From an uncultured Oscillospiraceae bacterium (GTDB taxonomy: Bacteria > Bacillota > Clostridia > Oscillospirales > Ruminococcaceae), in the NCBI GenBank assembly GCA_910589145.1, contig CAJUSD010000038.1, positions 1-25,579 on the forward strand: 25,579 bases of DNA. Reading direction: 5' to 3'. Each line of letters opens with the position of its first letter. Within the stretch, counting starts at the first letter, position 1. Of the stretch, positions 16,334-24,388 are shown piece by piece. The notes below the pieces were generated by a model. It had not been told where the DNA came from, did no database searches, and saw only the letters and a program-made list of their open reading frames with translations. The position numbers and the translations under genes are program-made.

Positions 16334-17395
16334 ATGCTGTACCAAACGGAAAACCCCCATGGCGGCAATCTTTATGCTTATCCTGGCGCGCTGGATTTTT
16401 CAGCGAATACGAACCCTTTGGGTGCTTCTGATGCTGTCCGAAAGGCGGCAATAGAATCCCTTTCCTACATGGACAGGTATCCCGACCCTTACTGCCGGGA
16501 ACTGGTAACGGCAATCGCCTGTTTTGAAGGGGTGCCAGAAACATATGTCCTCTGTGGATGCGGGGCAGCGGAACTGATTTTTTCTTATTGTTATGCAGTC
16601 AGACCTAAATGTGCTTTAGAACTTGCTCCTACCTTTTCAGAGTATTCCTCAGCTTTGAAAGCAGTTGGTTGTTGGGCAGACCAATGGTTTTTGAAGTCAG
16701 AAAACAGTTTTACAGTTGATCGTTCTTTCTGCGGCTATCTGGAAAAGGGACATTGGGACGCAGTTTTTCTATGTAATCCCAACAACCCAACAGGACAATT
16801 GATTGAGCCGGATTTGCTGGAACACATTGCGAAAATATGCCATAATAAGGGAACCCGCCTGTTTGTAGATGAATGTTTCCTTGATCTTACAGACTTCTGG
16901 CAGGAAAACAGCTTAAAAAGGCTGCTCCCCCAATATCCTGGTTTATTTATTCTGAAAGCCTTTACCAAAAGCTATGGCATGGCTGGGCTTCGGCTGGGGT
17001 ATTGTCTCAGCGGGGACAACGGGCTTTTATCCGCTATGGCAAGGTTCTCCCAGCCCTGGAATGTATCGTCCCCCGCTCAGGCGGCGGGGATTGCGGCATT
17101 GGGGCAATCTGATTTTCTGGAACAGACTCGATCCCTTATCCAGCAGGAACGTCCTTGGCTGGAAAAGAACCTTAACACTTTGGGGCTTGACGTATATCCT
17201 TCCTGTACAAATTACATCCTTTTTTACAGCCAAATCCCTCTATTAGAGAAACTGGCTGTAAGGGGCATTGTCATCCGGGACTGTTCCAATTATGAAGGTC
17301 TGGCAAAAGGCTGGTATCGCATTGCAGTCAGACAGCATAGGGAAAACATTCGTTTGGTTTCAGCTCTGAAAGAAATTCTCTTGGAGGAAAGTTAA
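16334..17395 (+). CDS. cobD: L-threonine-O-3-phosphate decarboxylase (PLP enzyme)
   Basis: A 353-aa class I/II aminotransferase-fold enzyme that decarboxylates threonine phosphate to aminopropanol phosphate for the nucleotide arm. The N-terminus HGGNLYAYPGALDFSANTNP is the CobD signature. The PLP-binding Lys is Lys212 in KAFTKSYGMAGLRLGY; CNPNNPTG (147-154) and FVDECFLDL (177-185) are the other cofactor-site motifs. Histidinol-phosphate aminotransferase is the closest alternative, but the N-terminal signature and position between cbiB and cbiP favour CobD. The ATG has AAAGGGGAA upstream. The stop is 1 bp from the cbiP start. Confidence 0.93.
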   Translation: MLYQTENPHGGNLYAYPGALDFSANTNPLGASDAVRKAAIESLSYMDRYPDPYCRELVTAIACFEGVPETYVLCGCGAAELIFSYCYAVRPKCALELAPTFSEYSSALKAVGCWADQWFLKSENSFTVDRSFCGYLEKGHWDAVFLCNPNNPTGQLIEPDLLEHIAKICHNKGTRLFVDECFLDLTDFWQENSLKRLLPQYPGLFILKAFTKSYGMAGLRLGYCLSGDNGLLSAMARFSQPWNVSSPAQAAGIAALGQSDFLEQTRSLIQQERPWLEKNLNTLGLDVYPSCTNYILFYSQIPLLEKLAVRGIVIRDCSNYEGLAKGWYRIAVRQHRENIRLVSALKEILLEES

Positions 17396-17396
17396 A

Positions 17397-18863
17397 ATGG
17401 CGAAATGTATCATGATTCAGGGAACCATGTCCGGCGCTGGAAAAAGCTTGCTGGCAGCAGGTCTATGCCGTATTTTCAAACAGGATGGCTATAAAACTGC
17501 ACCCTTCAAAAGCCAGAACATGTCCCTCAACTCCTTTATTACCTCATCCGGTCATGAGATGGGCCGCGCCCAGGTAGTCCAGGCAGAAGCCGCAGGCATT
17601 GTCCCTGATGTTCGGATGAACCCTATCCTCCTAAAACCTACTACCGACATAGGCAGCCAGGTCATTGTCAACGGAAAACCCCAGGGGAATATGCGGGCAA
17701 TGGAATATTATCGGCGGAAACGGGAGTATATCCCGGCAATTCTGGAGGCTTACAACAGCCTTTCGGAAGAATACGATATCATTGTTATAGAAGGAGCCGG
17801 AAGCCCTGCGGAGATCAATTTAAAACAGGAGGATATTGTAAACATGGGGTTTGCCAGGTTGGTAGACGCTCCAGTTCTTCTGGTGGGGGATATTGACCGC
17901 GGCGGGGTGTTTGCCCAGCTATATGGGACAATCGCACTTTTGGAGTTAGAGGAAAGGGAACGCGTCAAAGGCGTTGTTATCAATAAGTTTCGCGGTGATA
18001 AGAAAATTTTAGACCCCGGGCTGGAAATTTTAAAAGGGCTCTGCGGCGTTCCGGTTGCCGGGGTAGTGCCATATACCTATGCGGATATTGATGATGAGGA
18101 CAGCCTGACCGACCGTTTCCGCCAGAATAATGTTCGGAAACTGGTGGATATTGCAGTGATCCAGCTTCCGCGTATCTCCAATTTCACTGATTTCAGCCCT
18201 TTTGAACGGTATGAAAATGTATCCCTGCGCTATGTGGAGCGCCCCGCTGACCTGTATCAACCCGATATGGTTATCCTGCCGGGGACAAAAAGCACTGTCT
18301 CAGATCTGTGCTGGCTCCGTCAAAACGGTCTGGAAGCAGCTGTCCAGAAGCAGGCAGCAAAAGGTACACTGGTATTGGGCATCTGCGGCGGCTTTCAAAT
18401 GCTTGGCAAGACAATCTCTGACCCTGATGGGGTGGAATCCAGCAGCATGGCCAAGATCAGTGGTATGGGACTTTTAGATGTAGAAACTATATTTCAAGGG
18501 GAGAAGGTCCAAAGACAAGTAAACGGCTCTTTTCACTCTGTCGAGGGACGGCTTTCCGTTTTAAACGGCCTTCCTTATGAGGGATACGAAATCCATATGG
18601 GCAGAAATCAGGAGAAAGACCTTCCTCCGCTGCTTGGCAAAGGGAATATTTATGGAAGTTATATCCATGGACTTTTTGATGTGTCCAGCGTATGCGATGC
18701 AGTATTGAAATCCATCTGCGAAAAGAAGGGCGTTGATTTCAACGCTTTGGGGACATTTGACCTCAGAAAATACAAGGATCAGCAGTATGAGATGTTAGCG
18801 GATGCAGTGCGGTATGGATTAGATATGGACTATGTGTACCGAGTCCTGAATCGTGAGGTATAA
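17397..18863 (+). CDS. cbiP: Cobyric acid synthase
   Basis: A 488-aa CbiP/CobQ amidotransferase that amidates the b, d, e and g side chains of adenosylcobyrinate diamide using glutamine and ATP. The P-loop-like N-terminus is IQGTMSGAGKSLLAAGLCR (7-25), followed by PFKSQNMSLNS (36-46) and GDIDRGGVFAQLYGT (164-178). The class I glutaminase half has ILPGTKST (293-300), the nucleophile Cys330 in LGICGGFQMLG and His424 in SYIHGLFD. Length is normal. GGAGGAAAG lies just before the ATG, over the end of cobD. Confidence 0.96.
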   Translation: MAKCIMIQGTMSGAGKSLLAAGLCRIFKQDGYKTAPFKSQNMSLNSFITSSGHEMGRAQVVQAEAAGIVPDVRMNPILLKPTTDIGSQVIVNGKPQGNMRAMEYYRRKREYIPAILEAYNSLSEEYDIIVIEGAGSPAEINLKQEDIVNMGFARLVDAPVLLVGDIDRGGVFAQLYGTIALLELEERERVKGVVINKFRGDKKILDPGLEILKGLCGVPVAGVVPYTYADIDDEDSLTDRFRQNNVRKLVDIAVIQLPRISNFTDFSPFERYENVSLRYVERPADLYQPDMVILPGTKSTVSDLCWLRQNGLEAAVQKQAAKGTLVLGICGGFQMLGKTISDPDGVESSSMAKISGMGLLDVETIFQGEKVQRQVNGSFHSVEGRLSVLNGLPYEGYEIHMGRNQEKDLPPLLGKGNIYGSYIHGLFDVSSVCDAVLKSICEKKGVDFNALGTFDLRKYKDQQYEMLADAVRYGLDMDYVYRVLNREV

Positions 18864-18875
18864 GGGGGTGTTTCA

Positions 18876-19931
18876 GTGAATTTGCAGGAAGTGATTTCCC
18901 AGATTAAGCCTGTGGACCAACAAGCTGCCGAAGCCTGTAACGCCCGTTGGAATCTTGTAGCTAAGCCCCTTGGAAGCCTTGGAAAGCTGGAGGATCTTTT
19001 GAAGCAGACTGCAGCCATTACCGGGAATATTGATATAGATATAGGGAAAAAGTGCGTTCTGGTTTTCTGCGGCGATAACGGCGTATTGGCGCAGGGGGTG
19101 GCCCAAAGTACAAGCTGCGTAACATCCTCTATCTGCCGTTCTCTGCTGGCAGGGACAGCAAGTGTCAGCATTATGGCAAAGGCTTGCGGTGCGGATGTAT
19201 TTCCCATAGATATGGGAACAGTGGAAGCTGTTCCCGGACTGTTAGACCATAGGCTTGGAGCAGGAACCTTTGACATTTCCAAAGGTCCTGCTATGTCTTA
19301 CAGGGAAGCAGAAAAGGGTATTTTAACCGGAATTGAACTGGTAAGGCAGAAGAAAGAGGAAGGGTATTGCATCATCGCCACAGGAGAAGCCGGGATCGGC
19401 AATACAACTACATCCAGCGCAGTTGTAAGCGCCCTTTTAAACCGTCCCGCTGAGGAAGTCACTGGGCGCGGCTCCGGGCTGTCAGACGAAGGGCTTTTGC
19501 GAAAACAGCGTGCAGTCCGTCAGGCAATCCAGGTGAATCATCCCAATTCCAATGATTCCATAGATGTTTTGTCAAAGGTAGGCGGTTTTGACATTGCCGG
19601 AATGACGGGGGCATTTATTGGCGGCGCTTTTTACCACATCCCAGTGGTAATGGATGGGTTTATTTCCGCAGCGGCAGCATTATGCGCTGTGCGGCTGTGT
19701 CCAGCCGTGCGAGGCTATATCCTGCCTTCCCATATTACAGCAGAACCTGCCGGAAGGCTGCTGATGGAGGAAATGAACTTTGACCCGCTGATCTATGGCA
19801 ATTTTCGGCTGGGGGAAGGTACAGGCGCAGTTTCTCTGTTCCCTATGCTGGATTTAGCTGCTGCTGTCTATCACAATGCGGCAACTTTTGACGACATCAG
19901 AATGGAGGCATATCAGCCATGGGAGAAATGA
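18876..19931 (+). CDS. cobT: Nicotinate-nucleotide:dimethylbenzimidazole phosphoribosyltransferase
   Basis: A 351-aa CobT enzyme that makes alpha-ribazole phosphate from the lower-ligand base and nicotinate mononucleotide. Family segments seen are RWNLVAKPLGSLGKLEDL (24-41), FCGDNGVLAQGVAQS (64-78), TGEAGIGNTTTSSA (169-182) and LGEGTGAVSLFPML, with the catalytic Glu at 314. The GTG start at 18876 is preceded by AAGGGGGTG. It overlaps cobU by 13 bp. Its presence means the cell activates a base lower ligand; no base-synthesis gene (bza or bluB type) is visible here. Confidence 0.95.
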   Translation: MNLQEVISQIKPVDQQAAEACNARWNLVAKPLGSLGKLEDLLKQTAAITGNIDIDIGKKCVLVFCGDNGVLAQGVAQSTSCVTSSICRSLLAGTASVSIMAKACGADVFPIDMGTVEAVPGLLDHRLGAGTFDISKGPAMSYREAEKGILTGIELVRQKKEEGYCIIATGEAGIGNTTTSSAVVSALLNRPAEEVTGRGSGLSDEGLLRKQRAVRQAIQVNHPNSNDSIDVLSKVGGFDIAGMTGAFIGGAFYHIPVVMDGFISAAAALCAVRLCPAVRGYILPSHITAEPAGRLLMEEMNFDPLIYGNFRLGEGTGAVSLFPMLDLAAAVYHNAATFDDIRMEAYQPWEK

Positions 19932-20494
19932 TCCTAGTTTCCGGTCCAAGTGGCAGCGGGAAAAGCCGCTTTGCGGAAGGGCTGGCTGAAAAAATTCCTG
20001 GCAGGCGTTACTATATAGCCACTATGGAGCCTCAAACTGAGGAAAATCTGAGGCGCATCCAAAAACATCGGGAACAGCGGGCAGTTCTCTGCTTCACCAC
20101 ACTGGAAATCCCTTACCATGTAGGGAAAGCTGAAATTTCAGTTGGTTCTACTGTCCTTCTGGAAGATGTGTCCAACCTTCTTGCCAACGCTGTTTTTAAG
20201 CATCGCAAAACGTCAGAAGACGTATACCAGGATATCCTCGCTCTGGCAGAACGAAGCGGCGTATTCATTGCTGTCACCATCTCAGGTCTCCGCCCCGACG
20301 GTTATGAAGGCGAAACGGCTGCTTATATTGACGCACTGAACCGCCTAAACCAACGGCTTTTTGAACAGTCGGCTGCAGCGGTAGAAATGAAGGAAGGAAT
20401 CCCTAAATGGAAGAAAGGTGATATTGATGAAATGGCTGGAATCCCTCGGTGTGGCACTGTCCACTTACAGCGTGATCCCCATGCCCCAATTTGA
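19919..20494 (+). CDS. cobU: Adenosylcobinamide kinase / adenosylcobinamide-phosphate guanylyltransferase
   Basis: A 191-aa CobU enzyme that phosphorylates adenosylcobinamide and transfers GMP to it, preparing the ring for joining to the lower ligand. The P-loop is VSGPSGSGKSRFAEGLA (7-23); YYIATMEP (31-38), RIQKHREQR (46-54) and LLEDVSNLLANAVF follow. The last roughly 20 residues after KWKKGD do not look like a CobU C-terminus and overlap the cobS start by 68 bp. The frame may simply run past an eroded stop. It overlaps cobT at its start. Confidence 0.93.
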   Translation: MGEMILVSGPSGSGKSRFAEGLAEKIPGRRYYIATMEPQTEENLRRIQKHREQRAVLCFTTLEIPYHVGKAEISVGSTVLLEDVSNLLANAVFKHRKTSEDVYQDILALAERSGVFIAVTISGLRPDGYEGETAAYIDALNRLNQRLFEQSAAAVEMKEGIPKWKKGDIDEMAGIPRCGTVHLQRDPHAPI

Positions 20495-21188
20495 ATGGAA
20501 CCAAGGCAGCATGAAGTATGCCATCTGCTTTTTCCCGCTTGTGGGGATATTTTGCGGAGGCATACTGGCTGGATGGTACTGGTTAAGCTCCGTATTAGGA
20601 TTCAGCGGCATATTATTTGCAGCTTTGGCGGTAATCCTTCCATTGGCGATTTCAGGCGGTATCCACATGGACGGATTTATGGACACAACAGACGCGTTAT
20701 CCTCCCATCTGCCTAAGGAACGGAAACTGGAAATCTTAAAGGATCCCCACTGCGGGGCATTTGCGGTGATCTGGTGTGCGGCATATCTGCTGGCTAGTTT
20801 TGCGATCTTTTATGAAATTTGGGCAATGGGGCTTGTATATGTCTGCTGTCCTGTTTTTGTCTTATCCCGAGCATTGTCTGCCCTTTGTGCGGTAACAATG
20901 CCTAACGCCAAAAAAACTGGTATGCTTTGCGCATTCACTAAGGATACAGAGAAAAGCAGGGCGGCTGTTTTTATGGTAATATTAGCTCTGCTTGCAGCAG
21001 CAGGGATGGTTTTGATCTTTCCGGTATCTGGGGGATTGGGGACTGTTCTCGGATTTGCAGCTATGTACTGTTACCGGGCAAAGGTAAGGAAAGAGTTTGG
21101 AGGAGCCACTGGAGACACAGCCGGTTTTTTCCTTCAAGTGTGTGAACTGTCCGTCTTTGCGGGAATTCTGATTGGAGGGTTGATATGA
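20427..21188 (+). CDS. cobS: Adenosylcobinamide-GDP ribazoletransferase (cobalamin synthase, membrane)
   Basis: A 253-aa polytopic membrane enzyme that joins adenosylcobinamide-GDP to alpha-ribazole or its phosphate, completing the cobalamin skeleton. The signature GGIHMDGFMDTTDAL with its acidic metal-binding residues is present near residue 74. STYSVIPMPQFEW is the usual N-terminal segment, and KEFGGATGDTAGF the typical C-terminal loop. ATG 20427 is chosen because AAAGGTGA lies 5 bases before it; the frame is open from GTG 20418. It overlaps the cobU tail. Its stop overlaps the cobC start by four bases (ATGA). Confidence 0.95.
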   Translation: MKWLESLGVALSTYSVIPMPQFEWNQGSMKYAICFFPLVGIFCGGILAGWYWLSSVLGFSGILFAALAVILPLAISGGIHMDGFMDTTDALSSHLPKERKLEILKDPHCGAFAVIWCAAYLLASFAIFYEIWAMGLVYVCCPVFVLSRALSALCAVTMPNAKKTGMLCAFTKDTEKSRAAVFMVILALLAAAGMVLIFPVSGGLGTVLGFAAMYCYRAKVRKEFGGATGDTAGFFLQVCELSVFAGILIGGLI

Positions 21189-21769
21189 ATCGCGTTTATT
21201 TTATCAGGCACGGGGCAACAGCAGGCAATCTGGAAAAACGCTACATCGGCAGAACAGACGAACCTCTATGTGGGTTGGGGATATCCCAGGTGGAACGTCT
21301 GCGGACACACAATATTCAGGCAAATCGAATTTTTACCAGCCCTGCACTGCGAACCCGCCAAACATCTGCAATTCTCTTTCCGCAAGCCGAACCGGAAATT
21401 GTAGAAAACCTGATAGAAACCGACTTCGGGATTTTCGAGGACAAAAATGCGCAGGAGCTTTACAACAGCGCTGAATACCGTGCCTGGGTAGATTCTGGTT
21501 GTCAGGAGCCTATTCCCCAAGGAGAAAGTATCGCTGGGTTTAAAGACCGATGCTGTAAAGCTTTCCAAGCAATCATGCAGAGCCTTCCCGATGGGGAGGC
21601 TGCTGCATTTGTTATCCATGGCGGATGTATTATGGCTGTTTTGGAGGAATTCGCCTGGCCAAAAAGGGATTTTTACCATTACCACATTGAAAACGGTTCT
21701 TTTGTGGAATGTGAGTATCAAGATTCCGTTTTAAAATTAGTAAATTGGGCTGAATCAGTCTCAATATAG
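21185..21769 (+). CDS. cobC: Alpha-ribazole phosphatase, histidine phosphatase family
   Basis: A 194-aa histidine phosphatase. The phospho-accepting His is in YFIRHGATAGNLEKRYIG (5-22), and the second conserved His is in VIHGGCIMAVLEE. In B12 operons this family removes phosphate from alpha-ribazole phosphate or from cobalamin phosphate. By sequence alone it could be any phosphoglycerate-mutase-like phosphatase; position as the last gene after cobS supports CobC. GGAGGGTTGAT precedes the ATG. No obvious intrinsic terminator is seen after the stop. Confidence 0.88.
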   Translation: MNRVYFIRHGATAGNLEKRYIGRTDEPLCGLGISQVERLRTHNIQANRIFTSPALRTRQTSAILFPQAEPEIVENLIETDFGIFEDKNAQELYNSAEYRAWVDSGCQEPIPQGESIAGFKDRCCKAFQAIMQSLPDGEAAAFVIHGGCIMAVLEEFAWPKRDFYHYHIENGSFVECEYQDSVLKLVNWAESVSI

Positions 21770-21771
21770 CC

Positions 21772-21890
21772 AAGACAGGTATATTCTGTATGTGTCAGCT
21801 CCCTTCCTTCGCTGCAAAACAATGTATATGGATGATTGTTTGCATGGAATGGACAGCCGTTAGCGCATATATTCCTGAAAAAGATTTCTT
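21772..21890 (-). pseudogene. Decayed fragment of a tyrosine recombinase gene
   Basis: The minus strand encodes two short blocks related to the complete recombinase at 566-1420. EGRELTHTEYT (21778-21810) matches EERELTQAEYT, and SGIYALTAVHSM (21843-21878) matches SEIYAPTTVNSI. The blocks are in different frames, and about 65 bp that separate them in the intact gene are missing. DNA identity is also visible, for example GCATATATT and GTCAGCTC. No catalytic region remains. It is in the same orientation as the intact gene. It is therefore a broken relative, not a functional gene. Confidence 0.7.
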
Positions 21891-21993
21891 ACTGTCATCA
21901 AAGGACTGCAAATTTTTTCACTGTTCGTCTTCCTCAAATTCTGCCAATATTTTCTTTATCCTAATTTGTTTCTCCTATTGCTTTATACATTTG
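21891..21993. other. Convergent intergenic stretch, no gene or clear terminator
   Basis: It lies between the recombinase fragment and the end of the UDP-glucose dehydrogenase gene. On the minus strand a short open frame ends IRIKKILAEFEEDEQ then a stop; it has no start or recognisable family and may be another remnant. No strong hairpin with a T run is seen for either of the two converging transcripts. Confidence 0.4.
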
Positions 21994-23241
21994 TCAATCC
22001 CTTTTAAAAATATCTCTTGTATACACTTTATCTTTCACATCATCCAAACATTCATCATACCGGTTCGCTATAATTGTCTGACTTATGCTTTTAAACTTAT
22101 CTAAATCATTTATAACTTTATTTCCAAAGAATGTACTGCCATCAGCAAGAGTCGGTTCATAAATAACCACAGTCGCACCCTTGTCCTTGATCCGCTTCAT
22201 AATCCCTTGAATACTGCTCTGGCGGAAGTTATCAGAATTGCTTTTCATGGTCAGCCTGTATACTCCTATTACCACTTCCTTTTCCTTACTCCTGTCATAC
22301 CCTTCCTCTGAACAGCTATATGCACCTGCCAGCTGCAATACACGCCCTGCTATAAAATCCTTTCTCGTCCGATTGCTCTCTACAATTGCTTCAATTAAAT
22401 TCTCCGGCACATCCTCATAATTTGCTAAGAGCTGCTTTGTATCTTTCGGCAGGCAATAGCCTCCATAACCAAATGATGGATTATTGTAGTGTGAACCAAT
22501 TCGGGGGTCAAGGCATACGCCATTGATAATTTCTGCTGTATCTAATCCTTTCGATTCTGCATATGTATCCAATTCATTAAAGTAGGAAATCCGCAGCGCC
22601 AGATATGTATTAGCAAACAGTTTTACTGCCTCAGCTTCTGTAACACCCATTATGAGCGTGTCTATTTCCTCTTTCAAAGCTCCTTCCCGCAATAATGCGG
22701 CAAATGTATTTGCGGCGTTAGCCTGTCCAATATCCTGCATATCCGTTCCGACAATGATACGCGAGGGGTACAAGTTATCGTAAAGTGCTTTCGACTCTCT
22801 TAAAAATTCCGGGCTGAACAGGATACGGCTGCAATGGTACTTCTCCCGTATCATTTCTGTAAATCCTACAGGGATTGTAGACTTAATGACCATGTAACAA
22901 TCTGGATTACAGTGAATGACCAGCTTAATCACATCTTCTACCACAGTTGTATCAAAAAAGTTTTTCTGACTGTCGTAATTGGTTGGGGCAGCAATAATAA
23001 CAAAATCGGCTGAACTATATGCCTCCTCTGCATTGAGTGTAGCTGTGAGGTTAAGGGATTTTTCCCTCAAATATTTCTCAATATACTCATCCTGGATCGG
23101 AGAAATTCTATTGTTGATTTTCTCTATCTTCTCTGGAACAATATCCACCGCAGTCACATTATGGTTCTGTGCAAGGAGAACAGCTAATGATAAACCTACA
23201 TACCCTGTCCCCGCCACTGCTATGTTATAAATTTTGCCCAT
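21994..23241 (-). CDS. ugd: UDP-glucose 6-dehydrogenase
   Basis: A 415-aa nucleotide-sugar dehydrogenase that oxidises UDP-glucose to UDP-glucuronate with two NAD+, supplying acidic sugar for capsule or exopolysaccharide. The NAD-binding motif AGTGYVGLSLAVLLA is at 10-24. FSPEFLRES (142-150), AVKLFANTYLALRISYFNE (205-223) and the catalytic Cys263 in FGYGGYCLPKDTKQL are all present. The YCLPKDTKQLLANY form resembles HasB-type enzymes. ATG 23241 is chosen with GGAAAGGGAAGGG upstream; an in-frame GTG at 23268 is possible. It is the last visible gene of the minus-strand polysaccharide operon, 36 bp after the acyltransferase. Confidence 0.93.
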   Translation of the reverse strand: MGKIYNIAVAGTGYVGLSLAVLLAQNHNVTAVDIVPEKIEKINNRISPIQDEYIEKYLREKSLNLTATLNAEEAYSSADFVIIAAPTNYDSQKNFFDTTVVEDVIKLVIHCNPDCYMVIKSTIPVGFTEMIREKYHCSRILFSPEFLRESKALYDNLYPSRIIVGTDMQDIGQANAANTFAALLREGALKEEIDTLIMGVTEAEAVKLFANTYLALRISYFNELDTYAESKGLDTAEIINGVCLDPRIGSHYNNPSFGYGGYCLPKDTKQLLANYEDVPENLIEAIVESNRTRKDFIAGRVLQLAGAYSCSEEGYDRSKEKEVVIGVYRLTMKSNSDNFRQSSIQGIMKRIKDKGATVVIYEPTLADGSTFFGNKVINDLDKFKSISQTIIANRYDECLDDVKDKVYTRDIFKRD

Positions 23242-23277
23242 CCTGCACCCTTCCCTTTCCTTATACACCCCAATAAG

Positions 23278-24373
23278 TTATTTTTCTTTGGGTATTCTGC
23301 TCATACATTCCAATTTTCCCGCTATTATATTTGCGGCTTTCTCTAAGCATCCTTCTAAAAGCCTGTTATAAACAAATGAAACAAACAATGTAATGACAGC
23401 ATAACATATAATCAATATAAGTGTACAGCAAATCAATGGAATGCCCTTATTTGATAAATTCTCAATTGCTGCATATTTCCCATATGTCAGCCAGAAATAA
23501 CTGCCATGTATTAAATAAATCAGTAAAGAATACCTGGTTATCCAGTTTACAATACCACAATGGCTCTCTTTGCAGGTTATTGCAATATGTAATGCTGCAA
23601 GTGCCAGGAATATTATACACGGGTTTATAAATGTACAGCCTAATAAATTATGATTATGAATAAAAGCAATGTAGCGGCCGCAAAAATTGACAGAAACAAT
23701 CCATAGCAAGATCAAACATACTGCTCCGCAAATAACAGTTATATCCCGTTTTATTGTTTTTTCCTGATTCATATATCGTTTCATATACATCACAAAATAA
23801 TGGATACAAATAAATCCAACAAGATTCGTATAATAGTACTCTTGCTGAATACATCCCAAAACAGAGTAAGCGACAAATAAAATAACCGCAAAATTCCGAA
23901 ATGCCGGCTTGTTTAGAGCTTCAACCGCTTTATTTAACAAAGGATGTATCAGGTAATAAATAATATAACATCCAACAAACCAGTTCATACGATACCTAAT
24001 TGGAAACAAGGATTTTATGATCTCAGTTAAAGTAGGAGTAAGAAAAATCAGTCCTAAAAACAAGCCAATTACCGAAATCATCCAGGAATCCATTGCCATT
24101 CTTACTATTTTGCTTACTTTTATTTTTTTGCTGTCGCATAAAAACCATGCTGACACTGCAATAAAAAGCGTATCGCCTATCTGCCCACACCATCGAAATA
24201 AGGTAAAGACTATATGTGTAAACGAAAACTTCGTTAAATTCAGATTAACATAAATTTTTGAATACCCCCCTATATGTAGCGCCATAAGGTAAAACTGATG
24301 AACATATGATTAGCAGTATGGCCGCCAATTTTAAAATTTCTATGGAAGAATTTCTTACTGTTCTTTTATACAT
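23278..24373 (-). pseudogene. Membrane acyltransferase (Acyltransferase_3 family), out of frame at a G6 run
   Basis: The N-terminus begins at ATG 24373 (MYKRTVRNSSIEILKLAAIL, then LIICSSVLPYG), the start typical of family 3 acyltransferases that add acetyl or similar groups to surface sugars. At a run of six G (plus-strand C 24265-24270) the frame breaks and stops within a few codons. The remaining protein (from GYSKIYVNLNL) continues in another frame to 23278 with about nine membrane helices and WFVGCYIIYYLIHPLL and YSLLIYLIHGSYFW. Removing one G, or adding two, restores about 364 residues. AGGA lies about 10 bases before the ATG, 15 bp after the dehydrogenase gene. It may be a pseudogene, a slippage switch or a sequencing error. 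Confidence 0.75.
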
Positions 24374-24388
24374 GGTAGTTTTTCCTCA

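Noticed and set aside
21790..22104. A 104-codon plus-strand open frame after cobC
   Set aside because: It is antisense to the recombinase remnant and to the 3' end of the UDP-glucose dehydrogenase gene, with no family resemblance and no good ribosome binding site.
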